Assembly (NCBI RefSeq): GCF_003144195.1
Contig: NW_020290007.1
Coordinates: forward strand, 5,556-69,555
Source: Ceraceosorus guamensis
Taxonomy: Eukaryota; Basidiomycota; Exobasidiomycetes; Ceraceosorales; Ceraceosoraceae
Direction of reading: 5' to 3'
DNA: 64,000 nt
Numbering within the stretch: the stretch's first letter is position 1; each line of letters opens with the position of its first letter. This document shows, piece after piece, positions 11,087-20,997 of this stretch. The notes beneath the pieces were generated by a model. The model worked only from the letters and a program-made list of their open reading frames with translations. It had not been told where the DNA came from and ran no database searches. Both the position numbers and the translations under genes were made by a program.

Positions 11087-13642
11087 ATGGCATCCCGACC
11101 TACGGATGCATCAGCAACTGCTCGCACCTCTGGTGAAGAAGACGATTATAGCCAGCCTATCGATATCAAGGCTCGCATAGCCGCTTTTGGCGGAGGCAGC
11201 GCAGGCAGTGCGTCTAATACTGGTCGTGCAACCTCTCACGCGGTAAGTCTCGACGGGGGCGGGTCTCTAAGCCCTCCTTCCTCTCGCTCGCACGGCGCTA
11301 CATGGAATGGTGCAGGCCGTGCTGGCGTCCGATCTGCCCAGGCTGCCGGTGGAGGAGTCGCAAGAGGCTTGGCCAGAACCATCAACGCGTCCAGCGCTTC
11401 CCCAAGCGCTTCCTCCAGCACCCTTTCAGAATTCGGCGTTCCAGTCAGGGAAGGACAGAAGAGCGTCTCGCCGCTGATGCAGAAGGCGACCCCTCACAAA
11501 GCTCCAGAATACTTTGCAGGAAATACGCTGAGCCCATCGAGCAGTAGGAGCCTTGTTCAAGAGGCGGCCGATTGGAATCTCGCTGCCAATAAATACACCG
11601 GTCCAAGCTTGCGAAAGACTGGAAGTGGGGTGAGCTTGCGGGAGCTGGGAGCTAGATCAGCGGATCCGGCCTGGACGGTTCAGCATAGTCGCGTGAGAAG
11701 CAATAGCTCGGCCTCAAGCTCGAGCACACCCAGTGTCGGTGGCAACGGGGTCAACCGCAGTCATACTAATAGTCCTCGGCTGGGGGTCAGGAATATCATT
11801 GCGCTGTATGGGAATGGCGCAGCAACAAGGCCTGAGTGCGAATCCGCGCATACCTGTAATTCTGGCTCAACCACTTCTACGCTCGAAACAAGCCTGCGGA
11901 CTGCAGTAGCAGACGAGCTGCCGGCGTCGAGACATATGCTAGACGGTAGCGAGGATACCAATCCTCAACTTGCCCTGCACCCGTCCCTACGACCATCGCC
12001 CAGCTCATCGTACTCAGTCACGCGCTCGTCGAGTCCAGCGGACGCAACCAAAGAACAATCAGATGGCGTTAAAAGAGCTCCAATTCCACCTCCCCGACCG
12101 AGCAAGACGGCGGAGGTCAGCACAGGAGGTGCATCAGTTCCACCCGCACGTGTCAGTGTTCATCCACCTTCTCCGTCGAAGGGAAGCCCTGCACCTCACA
12201 TGCCACCGTCTCTGCCGCCACGAAAGTTGGGTACTTCCAACGCAGCAGAGTATGACATCAGATCGACCAGCAGTCCGACCTCTTTTGTGTTCGGAACTTC
12301 AGTGCCGGCCCATCAAGGTTCGGATGCTTTGCCCAACCAAGACTCTCGAAGACCCTCTGTACCGCCCCGCCCGGGCGCGTCAGGCCCGCCTTCTCGCGGT
12401 CATTCAGATCCGAACGCCAAAGCGCAGGAATGGCAGACACCAGGCGAGGCGCATGCCGCGTTGGGCTACAAGGCTCGCGCTGTACCAGCTGCTGGAGCGC
12501 TTGCGAGGGGCAGAGGCTTGCATCAAGCTCCTGCTTGGGCTTCTAGCTCGACAGGCTCGCTCGGCTCTTCTCCTTCCCCCTCCGACTCCAAGCCACCAAC
12601 GGAACGGAGACCTGCGCCTCCGCCACGTCCTGGGCACGCCTCTACGACGCCTGCAGCGGTGTCCCCTGCGCTTCGTAGTACCAGCCCCAACATAGCTGCT
12701 GGACGTCATTCGAGGACGGGGGGGTCGGACCCCGCAGGCTTGCGAGGGCCAACAAGCATCACCGTCACTTCTACCAACAATGCCACCTCGCACACCGTTT
12801 CACTTTCCGATGCTTCAGCTGATGATCTTCGAGCGGGTTTGAGCAGTACACTGAGCAAAGACGATGTGAAAGACGACTTGCTCTCTAGCTCTGCCCCCTC
12901 GAATCATGCTCTGCCTTTACCGCCAAGACGGACAGCAGCGCCTGCTTCGGGATCGCCAGTGCCGCTCGTGCATAGCGCTTGGGGTGGCAGATCCACCAAT
13001 TCTTCACCAGCACCAGGATCGGTCTCGTCCATTTCGTCATCCTCCAAAGCATCTCCGCCCGCCTTGCCTCATTTGGCGCTGCCTCAGCCCCCACCTCCGC
13101 CCAGACACTTCGAGACGCGCGCAGCTCCGGGGGCCGCAGGTGCTACGCGCTGGGATACCATAGTACCCATGCAGCAAGATGCGATCCTGCAAAGGGCAAA
13201 CAAAGGCAAAAAGTACCTTTGTGAGACCTGTGATACCGAAGCTCGAGCTCGATACGAAGAACTGTGGGAGCGGCAAGTGAGCAAGGAAGAGGGTCTGCGC
13301 GCTAGACGCCAACGATCTGGGTTACCTTTTCACGACGACTTGTCTCAGAAGCGGGGTAGACGCTTGCAGGAGACTAGCGACAGCACAGTTAGAAATAGCA
13401 GTGTTGACGTTGCGAATGGACAAGGCATGGAGGCGGAAGCTAGACACCTGTCTCGAAAGGCGTGCGCTCGAATCTGGACTCGGTCCAAGCTGCCAGACGA
13501 TTTCCTGGCCAAAGTCTGGGATGCTGCTGTAGCCGGCGCGCCAACCTCTGAAGGCCTCAACAAGCTGGCATTTGTGAAGGCTATGGCTGCAATCGATACC
13601 GAGCTTGCGCGCAAGAGGAAAAACCGGCAAAATCGAGTGTGA
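11087..13642 (+). CDS. IRS4: EH-domain protein of the Irs4/Tax4 type
   Basis: Single open frame of 851 residues. Residues 1 to about 680 are Ser/Pro-rich and look disordered, with repeated proline-rich patches of PPPRP type (about residues 335-345, 505-515, 660-670) that could bind SH3 domains. The C-terminal 75 residues form an EH-like domain: RKACARIWTRSKLPDD, then FLAKVWDAA with the conserved Trp of the NPF-binding pocket, and FVKAMAAIDTEL. An EH domain at the extreme C-terminus after a long disordered region is the Irs4/Tax4 architecture. In yeast these proteins bind the 5-phosphatase Inp51 and restrain PI(4,5)P2; a candidate partner is encoded 3 kb downstream. A 72-nt in-frame stretch starting with GTAAGT (11243-11314) could be a retained or optional intron. 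Other EH proteins are possible, but their domain order differs. Confidence 0.72.
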   Translation: MASRPTDASATARTSGEEDDYSQPIDIKARIAAFGGGSAGSASNTGRATSHAVSLDGGGSLSPPSSRSHGATWNGAGRAGVRSAQAAGGGVARGLARTINASSASPSASSSTLSEFGVPVREGQKSVSPLMQKATPHKAPEYFAGNTLSPSSSRSLVQEAADWNLAANKYTGPSLRKTGSGVSLRELGARSADPAWTVQHSRVRSNSSASSSSTPSVGGNGVNRSHTNSPRLGVRNIIALYGNGAATRPECESAHTCNSGSTTSTLETSLRTAVADELPASRHMLDGSEDTNPQLALHPSLRPSPSSSYSVTRSSSPADATKEQSDGVKRAPIPPPRPSKTAEVSTGGASVPPARVSVHPPSPSKGSPAPHMPPSLPPRKLGTSNAAEYDIRSTSSPTSFVFGTSVPAHQGSDALPNQDSRRPSVPPRPGASGPPSRGHSDPNAKAQEWQTPGEAHAALGYKARAVPAAGALARGRGLHQAPAWASSSTGSLGSSPSPSDSKPPTERRPAPPPRPGHASTTPAAVSPALRSTSPNIAAGRHSRTGGSDPAGLRGPTSITVTSTNNATSHTVSLSDASADDLRAGLSSTLSKDDVKDDLLSSSAPSNHALPLPPRRTAAPASGSPVPLVHSAWGGRSTNSSPAPGSVSSISSSSKASPPALPHLALPQPPPPPRHFETRAAPGAAGATRWDTIVPMQQDAILQRANKGKKYLCETCDTEARARYEELWERQVSKEEGLRARRQRSGLPFHDDLSQKRGRRLQETSDSTVRNSSVDVANGQGMEAEARHLSRKACARIWTRSKLPDDFLAKVWDAAVAGAPTSEGLNKLAFVKAMAAIDTELARKRKNRQNRV

Positions 13643-13743
13643 TCCGGGCTGCAATCTCTTCTACACTGCTCAATGTTATTCACCATTGCGTACCGCTTCA
13701 ATCGCGACAAATTTACGTGCATAAATTCGGATTCTATAACTTG

Positions 13744-15271
13744 TCAGAATAGGAGACTGCCCAGTCCAGCTGCCGCACAGGCAGTCACAGCGCTGGATAT
13801 AAAGTTGACCTGCAGGGCAAGATGAGCGAGCGCGCACAGAGGTGATGAGATTCGCGAACCAGGATGCTTATCCTTCAGCGACGCTGCGCGGTGACTCACA
13901 GCACTGTTAGAAAGCATATCATGACCAGTGATGACTTCCCATTGACCCTCTGTCGAGCCGGGAGGCCGTCTACCAATGAGAATCTTGCCAAGCTTGCGGT
14001 TATACCATGACTTCTGCACAGTGGCGCCTAGTAGCGAGTCCACCTGCGACGACGAGCAAACGTTCGAAGGAGCCCGAGCGGATCGTGAGAATAGGTCATT
14101 CTCTTGAGAGCAAAGGGGCGAGGAGCCACTTCTCACCATGGATCCTCCGAGCCCCGAAAGCGCGCCCACACTCAAGTAGATGACAGCTGACGAAACGCTC
14201 GGAGAGCAGAGCGAGTCGTCGGTCTGGCTCGGCGGTAGGAAGTATAGGCTTGCGATGCAGACAACTCCAATAAGTGCTCCGCCGAGAAATGATACGAGAG
14301 TGCCTAGCGCCGATACACCCCCATTTGTACCGCGAGGCACCTGTGGGTATGCAAGGGGCGAGACATCCATTAGCAGCTAATCCTTACTCGAGCCTGCTTG
14401 TGATTCCTCTGACGGACCTGCTTCCACGTCGTCACCAGTCGTGGCTGCCCTTTGGCCAAGATGCCCAGCTGGGTGCGAAAGCAAGGGTCATTCGAGCGGT
14501 TCAGCAGCTCGTTTCATGTGCAATTCGAGCTTTCACTTCTAGGGTCTGACCTCTGACGCCAAAGTATCGCCCATGCAGCACTGCGCGTCGTTCGAGGATT
14601 CAAGATGGTAAGACCGAGTCAGCTTCAATCTCGCACATGGTCGGACGGGAGACACAACTCGCGGAGAAATGCCCGAGAGAGAACAAGATCCAAGTGCGTG
14701 GATCTTCGAGAAGTGCGGAGCTGGATTTGCGATTATCCAGCAAGCAAAAAGAAGGCTCTGAAGTGACGCCCATCAGGCTGTTGATCCAGTGTGGTGCAAT
14801 GCTGTAGGCCCGCGCGCCAGAGTGGAGATGTGCAAAGAGCAGAGCGCCAATCGTGCCATTTAGAGCGTTGCAAATTACTTGCCATAAATCCCTCTGACCT
14901 CCTGTCGCCGATTTGTGCTTAGCTAATTGTGGTGAGGGAGACGTCGAGCCAGGTTCGGCCTCCAGCTCTAGAGTGGACTTGATGTCGGCTTTGACCTTTG
15001 TAGCGCGTGAGCCAGTCAAGTAAAAGACGATGAGCATGATGCCAAACTATCATCAACATCAGAGGCGATTGAGAAGGGTTTAAAAAGGAAGTTTTGTTGT
15101 GTTAAGACTGTGATTTGAGGGATGTATGCGCTGCTTACTCACAGCGGCTGAAGGATTGTGCATGGTAGAGAAGCCAAAGATAAACGCGGCCAGTGCCCCT
15201 GAAGCGCTCAGCGAGCCCTTTCTGTATCCATGTACGGCCAGAATGATCGCCAGTGCCAATGGGAACCACAT
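13744..15271 (-). CDS. TMEM19/DUF92 family integral membrane protein
   Basis: Multi-pass membrane protein of the DUF92/TMEM19 family. Some bacterial and plant relatives act on phytyl/dolichol-type phosphates; the fungal role is not established. Six exons: 15271-15143, 15046-14663, 14580-14551, 14468-14418, 14340-13900, 13809-13744; 366 residues. The N-terminus MWFPLALAIILAVHGYRKGS and SLSASGALAAFIFGF match the family start, which decides the ATG at 15271. Later hallmarks are GDTLASELGIL built across the 30-nt third exon, TTWKQVPRGTNGGVSALGT across the next junction, and VDSLLGATVQ. The end of exon 2 has no GTRAGT donor: GCGAGT (GC-AG, exon end 14663) and GTCTCC (exon end 14654) both keep phase, so three residues are uncertain. 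The stop is 101 bp from the convergent EH-gene stop. Confidence 0.88.
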
Positions 15272-16616
15272 GGTGCTGCTCTTCACTCCAGTGAGCTCAG
15301 CCTTGAGAGGTGGACCCCAGGGTGAACGTTTTTGTGATGCTTTGCTTCCTGGGATCACCTTGTACCTTGCGGTCTTGAATGCTCTACGATTGATGTTTCA
15401 CGCATCGAAGGCAGCTGCATGAGGGAGTGCAACGAGGCTGTGAAGGCAGGTAACGTGAATACACAACAACCAATACTCACGACTCATGACGCATGGAGGC
15501 GCACGTCTGAATATTTGCGAATGCCGCCATTATTATATATGCGCGCGGCTTTTCGTGTGCGTCTGGGCGTTCTGACCATGTGCGCATGCATGGTGCATGA
15601 CGCGCCGCACTACTTACACAACCCACTTTTGGTAAATGCACAACTCGGCAGCCAAGTGGACTTTGGGACTTTTTTAATTAAAACATGTTGAAACTCCACT
15701 TGCTCAGCCGACTCTTGACGCTTTTCTAATTGACTTGGTACGTCGAATTTTGGAAAGTTTGACTTACAAAGTTGGGTCTCGAATGGGATTTACAAAGTCG
15801 CGCTAAAAACTCGACCTTGAGCGCCCCTTCGGTCTTCTTAAAAAGATGCTGATAGTCCTTGCCGCCTGAGTTGCGCTATAGAAGCTGTTTTGAGCGCAAA
15901 GCAATGCTGAGTGAATGTGTGACCACGTCTTCTTGTGTCCATCACGATCATGCGAACGCTGCATCCGCCCGCGCCTGCCGCGGATACGATGTTGATGCAC
16001 TCGTGACTGTTCTGCAACACGTGACCAACATGTGACTTGGACATAGGGGACAGGGACATTCGTGATTCAAGAGATGACTTTGAGCAAGAGAGGCATTCCA
16101 TTGCATTGCATTGCATGCTAGATAGCCAGCAGTGCAGTGGAGTAGATGCAATCCAAAGGCTGGAGGTCATAAGAAGGCCAAATTGGAGGGCCACCACATT
16201 GAAGCTAATCGAGCAATTGGCCTCTCTGATGGTTGGTGGGAATCCTCAGGTTTTACAACCCACTTCAAGGATACGTAGACTTTGATTGGCCCCTTGTTGG
16301 CCAAATGCTGCACAAATGCCTCATGCACCTCCCCAGATGTCTCATGCATCTTGCCAGATGCCTTACATGCTGAATCTGAGGCTCCAAATGAAAGCCCAAT
16401 AGATGTGGAGTTATCTACATAGAATTGGGGTTTCGAACGCGACTCAGCCCCGCTTATGCGCACCGCTTTCACTCATTCGCGAGTTACTTGACTCACGACT
16501 GTGACTGCCACCTTCGCTACGCACAGAACAGTCACCACACAGCACTCATCACCTTCCGCAACCGCTATCGGCGTCGGCCTTGCTGAGAGCGTCGCTCTCC
16601 AAGCTTGTCGAGAAGC
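15272..16616. other. Intergenic region with AT-rich patch and short repeats
   Basis: About 1.35 kb between divergent genes. 15650-15830 is AT-richer than its surroundings, with a TTAATTAAAA block and the imperfect direct repeat TTACAAAGT at about 15763 and 15789. A CATTG pentamer repeat occupies 16094-16115. 16320-16370 holds three near-copies of a CCAGATG/CTCATGCA unit. Motifs of the ACTCACGACT type occur at 15475 and 16491. No protein motif in the small frames, and no intact RNA gene. Confidence 0.55.
16094..16115. repeat. CATTG pentanucleotide microsatellite
   Basis: About four tandem copies of a CATTG unit (TTCCATTGCATTGCATTGCA), ending in GCATGC. Short simple repeat in intergenic DNA. 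Confidence 0.75.
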
Positions 16617-19600
16617 ATGCAGGTGCACATCCGGAAGTCACCGCGCGCCGTCATCCTATCGTCCTCTGGGACCGGTGCTGCCCAGCATGGAGCGACCCAA
16701 CAGGACGCGGTATCGCTGGTCATATCGATGGCCTCAGCAGGGAGCAGCGCCCCTACAGGCTCCACTAGGGCCGTCATCGAACTCTTGCCCACCTCCAATC
16801 TGGGGCTGTCCGACTCGAGGAGGGTCACGCCCGCCGGCAGACCTGCTCACGGCTGTTTGGGACTTATGAATGTCGGGCCGGATGTTTTTGCCGTCATCGT
16901 AGTCAGATCCATCAAAGTAGGATCTGTCAGACCTGGGGAGGAGGTCTCCAGGATCAGTGCCGTATCTTTCGTCTGCATCAATAGAGCCAGCTGGGATGAC
17001 ATCTTGGATCCTTCAATGACCGAGGGTGGGTCCTTCGATCCATACGCCGGCGAGTCAAGCTACACAACGACCAATACAAGCACAGTAGCAGTAAGGGAGG
17101 AACATCCCTGCACATCTCTCAGAAAGCTGCTGAGCACCGGCAGCTTCTACTACGCCGAGAAGAATGCCTTCGACCTCTCCAGACGCTTGGACCGACGTTG
17201 TCGCCTACGGAAAGCAGCGAATTCTGAGGGCGGAAAGCGTCCCTTCAAGTTTCCCTCGGCAGACAGACAGCGCAACAAGCAAGCCAGCAGCTTGACCAAT
17301 TCCGATGCCAGATTTGTGTGGAACACCTATATGGCCGAGCCACTGCTGCATTTCCGCGCTGGCCTCGATCCCGGGGAGCAAGACAGGCTGGATCGTGCTG
17401 GCTTTCTGGTGAGTCCTTCCTGGCGGAAACTGTTCACACCGCGCGAGTAGTAGCCGACGTCGGATCATACAATGCCGCATGACCTTGGCAGCTCCTTGTC
17501 ATACAAGGCTTCGTCGCGACCTTCGAATGGCCTGCATCTGGAACACAGTCACACAAGCCCTACGGCTCCACAATGCCAGGTCCCGGCTCTGGCTCTTCGA
17601 TCGACGCGTTCGGTCCTAATGCTGTAGGATCTGCAGCTTCTTCTTCTTCTCAGAGCGGCACCACTCTAGCGCTCATAAGTCGACTAAGCTCGAAAAGGGC
17701 TGGCACTCGATTCAATACACGAGGCATCGATGACGACGGCAACGTGGCCAACTTTGTCGAATCCGAGACACTCTTCACGCACGAGTCTGTCACTGTGAGC
17801 TACACGCAAGTGCGAGGATCGCCGCCGATGTTCTGGGAGCAACAAGGGCTGCAGACCTTCAACGCGAGGATACAGATCACCAGGCCTAGAGTAGCCTCTC
17901 AACCTGCTTTCGATCGGCACTTTGTCGACCTTCTGTCCCAATACAAAGCAGTGCACGCGATCAATCTGCTCGGTACGCGCGATGCAGAGACGATACTCAG
18001 CGGGGCATACGCCGAACATATGAGGCACACTTTAGCTCCTACCCTGGCTGAATCCATGCGCTCGGCTAGGCATGGGGCAAGCGCCCATCAAGTCGACGAG
18101 AAAAGCGGCTTCGGTTCCGACAGCGAGAGCTCGGAACCCGATTCGCGAGATGACGACGGCAGTGACCTGGACAAGCTTGGCCTTACAAATTTTGACTTTC
18201 ACGCCACCAGTAGGCTGCACGGTGGGCTGGACGGCGTCAGGTCAGAGCTCAAGTACCTTGGGCCCGTTCAGCTGAAGAAGCAAGCTTTTGGATTCACCGT
18301 GGTAGTCGAGGGAGGAGAGCAAGAAGGGGTATATCGCCAGCAGGCTGGGCTCTTCCGCGTGAATTGTCTCGACTGGTGAGTCACTTCTTGCCAAATGCGT
18401 GCAATTAGCTGAGATCCGTGCTTGAGAACAGCTGACATTAGATTTTGCGACACAGTCTTGACAGGACAAACGTCGTTCAAGACATGCTATCGCAGTCAGC
18501 GCTGGAGACTTTCTTCGAGAGGGCTAGCAAGCACAGTGCCGCTTTCGAGCCCTTCGTGCCCTCTGGCCATCCGATTTGGTCCACGCATCGGATCATGTGG
18601 GCGGAGAACGGCGATGGTAGGTCAAGATGATCTTACCTTCCCGGCGCAACCGAGACTGACCAAGTATGCTTCCCGCACGCAGCTCTCAGCAAGATCTATG
18701 CTGGTACAGGAGCATTGAACACGAGCTACACGCGTGCAGGCAGCGGCAAGAAGACGCTTGGAGGCTTTCTTAGCGATGCAGCAAAGAGCGCTGGACGCAT
18801 GTACATCAACAACTTCCAAGACAAATCCAAGCAGAGCGTCATCGATGCGCTTCTGGGCAATCTCGCGAACCAAAAGCCCGTCAGCGTGTACGATCCCCTT
18901 AATGACTCGGTCAGCGCCGAGTTACAGGACCGTCTCGATGAGTACTCGAGCACGCGCGAGCTCGACATCTTTGTTGGCACGTGGAACCTGGCGGGCCGCG
19001 CTCCGATGGGCGAGTCCCTTCTACCATGGCTGTTCCCGCAGGGCCAAGGAGAGGCCAGCAAAGAAGCAGACATTATCGCTCTTGGATTTCAAGAAGTGGT
19101 ACCCCTCACTCCCCAGCAGATTTTGATGACAGACCCTGACAAAATCCGAGTATGGGAAAGCGTACTGGTGGACGCGCTGCATAAGAGACCGAACAAAAGG
19201 GGGGATTACATCCTGCTGAGAAGCGAGCAACTTGTAGGATCTGCGCTCGTCATCTTCGTGAAGGACACATTGGTGGACAGCGTTCGGCAAGTTGAGGCTG
19301 CTTCCCGCAAGACTGGGCTCAAAGGGATGAGCGGAAACAAAGGCGGAGTAGCTATCAGGCTTAATCTTTGGGACACGAGCCTATGCTTCATCACTGCCCA
19401 TCTCGCCGCTGGCTCTTCAAATGTAGAGGAACGCAATGCCGACTATCACACCATCTTGAGAGGGCTTGCATTCCAGAAAGGTCGCAGCGTCGCAAGTCAC
19501 GATCACGTCTTCTGGGCTGGAGACTTCAACTATAGAATAGATCTACCGAATGAAACCGCTAGGCCTCTTTGCGCGCAGCAAGATTTTGCACAGCTATACG

Positions 19601-20770
19601 CTCGAGATCAACTGGATCGGGCGCGAGCGTCGGGATCGGCATTTGGGGGCTACGAAGAAGGCGAGGTGCGCTTCTTGCCAACGTACAAGTACGACTTTGG
19701 GTCCACATTGTATGACACTTCGGAGAAGCAGCGTGTGCCGGCTTGGACAGACCGGATTCTGTTTCGTGCGGCCAGACCTGGCAGCTTGACGCAAACTTCG
19801 TACAGCAGAGCAGAGCTCAAGACTTCTGATCACAGACCTGTCTACGCTAGTTTCAAAGCGGAAGCCAGGGTCTTCGACCACGATCGCAGGAATGCCATTC
19901 GCCGGAACTTGCTTGCGGCGGGCAAAAGCGCTCAAGCGCGCAGCGGAGGTTTGGCGCATCAGTTGCCACACCTAGGCTCGTCTTCAGAAGAAGATAGCGG
20001 TGACCAACTCGACTGTGAGTAGGTGCTAGCTGGCAGTCGGATCTGGAGAGCTGACCGACTGGTGCCCGCGCAAAATTCGCATTACTCCAGTGCCCCCTCC
20101 TTCCGACGAGCACTCCAATTGGTGGGATACCGGTAAGTCCATCTGAGTGCGCCAACGCCTGTCCATTTCCTGAATATAGCAGCTCACGCACCCGTTCGGC
20201 GATGACAATGATGTGCGAGTAGCATCAAGCGAGGATGAATTAGACCCTTCGAGCGATGGCTCGAGTGCTGGCAGCGCGCATGGCAATCCTTTCGTCAACG
20301 CAGATCGTGAGAAGCCTCAGTGGCATCAGCCCTCACAAGGCCTCGCAACACCATACAGACGGCCACCACCTCGACCTCCCAAAAGAGGCGACACGATTCG
20401 GGCCAAGTCAAATTCCACTTCTAGCCGCTCCGTCCCTGCTCCAAGTCCAGAAAGGCGACGGGCTTTTGATGCGACATTGTTGCCCAAGGCTACCTCCGTA
20501 GCAGCTCGAGCCAAGATGTTCGAAGGCTCTGCTCCCTTCGAGCCTCAGTGGGACGCCGATGGCGTTACAGAAGCTGATGATCGGCAATCTGCAGCGCATC
20601 AAACCGCTGCTGCAAAGCCTGGGCCGCCTCCCGTCCCGATCAGACCCGGCATGGGATCTAGAACAGCCAGCTACAGCTCTGTTCGAAGTGGCAAGAGTCT
20701 CATGGATAGCGATAGCGACCAGGAATCTGCTAGTCATGCGTTAGGAGACGTTCTCAAACCGGGACAATGA
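16617..20770 (+). CDS. Synaptojanin-type phosphatase: SAC domain plus inositol 5-phosphatase
   Basis: Two-phosphatase protein of the yeast Inp51/52/53 and synaptojanin family, acting on PI(4,5)P2 and other phosphoinositides at the plasma membrane and endocytic sites. Six exons: 16617-17408, 17492-18375, 18456-18616, 18683-20014, 20091-20132, 20223-20770; 1252 residues. The start MQVHIRKSPRAVIL matches the family N-terminus. The SAC domain (about 80-640) has RFNTRGIDDDGNVANFVE and an intact CX5R motif in NCLDCLDRTN (about 555-561), whose second Cys codon is split by an intron. The 5-phosphatase (about 705-1003) has FVGTWNLAGR, LGFQEVVPL, GMSGNKGGVA, AHLAAG, WAGDFNYRID, VPAWTDRIL and TSDHRPVYA. 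The tail has LPPPSDEHSNWWD, an NPF motif at residue 1092 (20285-20293) and proline-rich runs. An active-looking SAC domain is closer to Inp52/53 or synaptojanin than to yeast Inp51, whose SAC domain is inactive. Confidence 0.94.
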
Positions 20771-20997
20771 TCAGTGTCTCAAGCATCACCGAGTGAGCTT
20801 TGTAGCATTACATTCAAGAGACTAAAGTATAGAGCCTGCATGCAATTCGTCACCTTCTCTGAATTTTCCCGAATTTGTGAGACTAAAGCTTGGACCCATC
20901 TGTGAGTGCGCCCGTGATGTCCGAATTGCTGAAGATGATCAAAGCACAAAGACAGGCGATCAGCGCTGGATCGAGTCATTCATTCTTTCAGTCCAAC

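Noticed and set aside
16400-16470. Possible tRNA on the minus strand (GTTCGAAACCCC resembling a T-arm)
   Set aside because: No matching A box, acceptor stem or anticodon stem could be folded around it.
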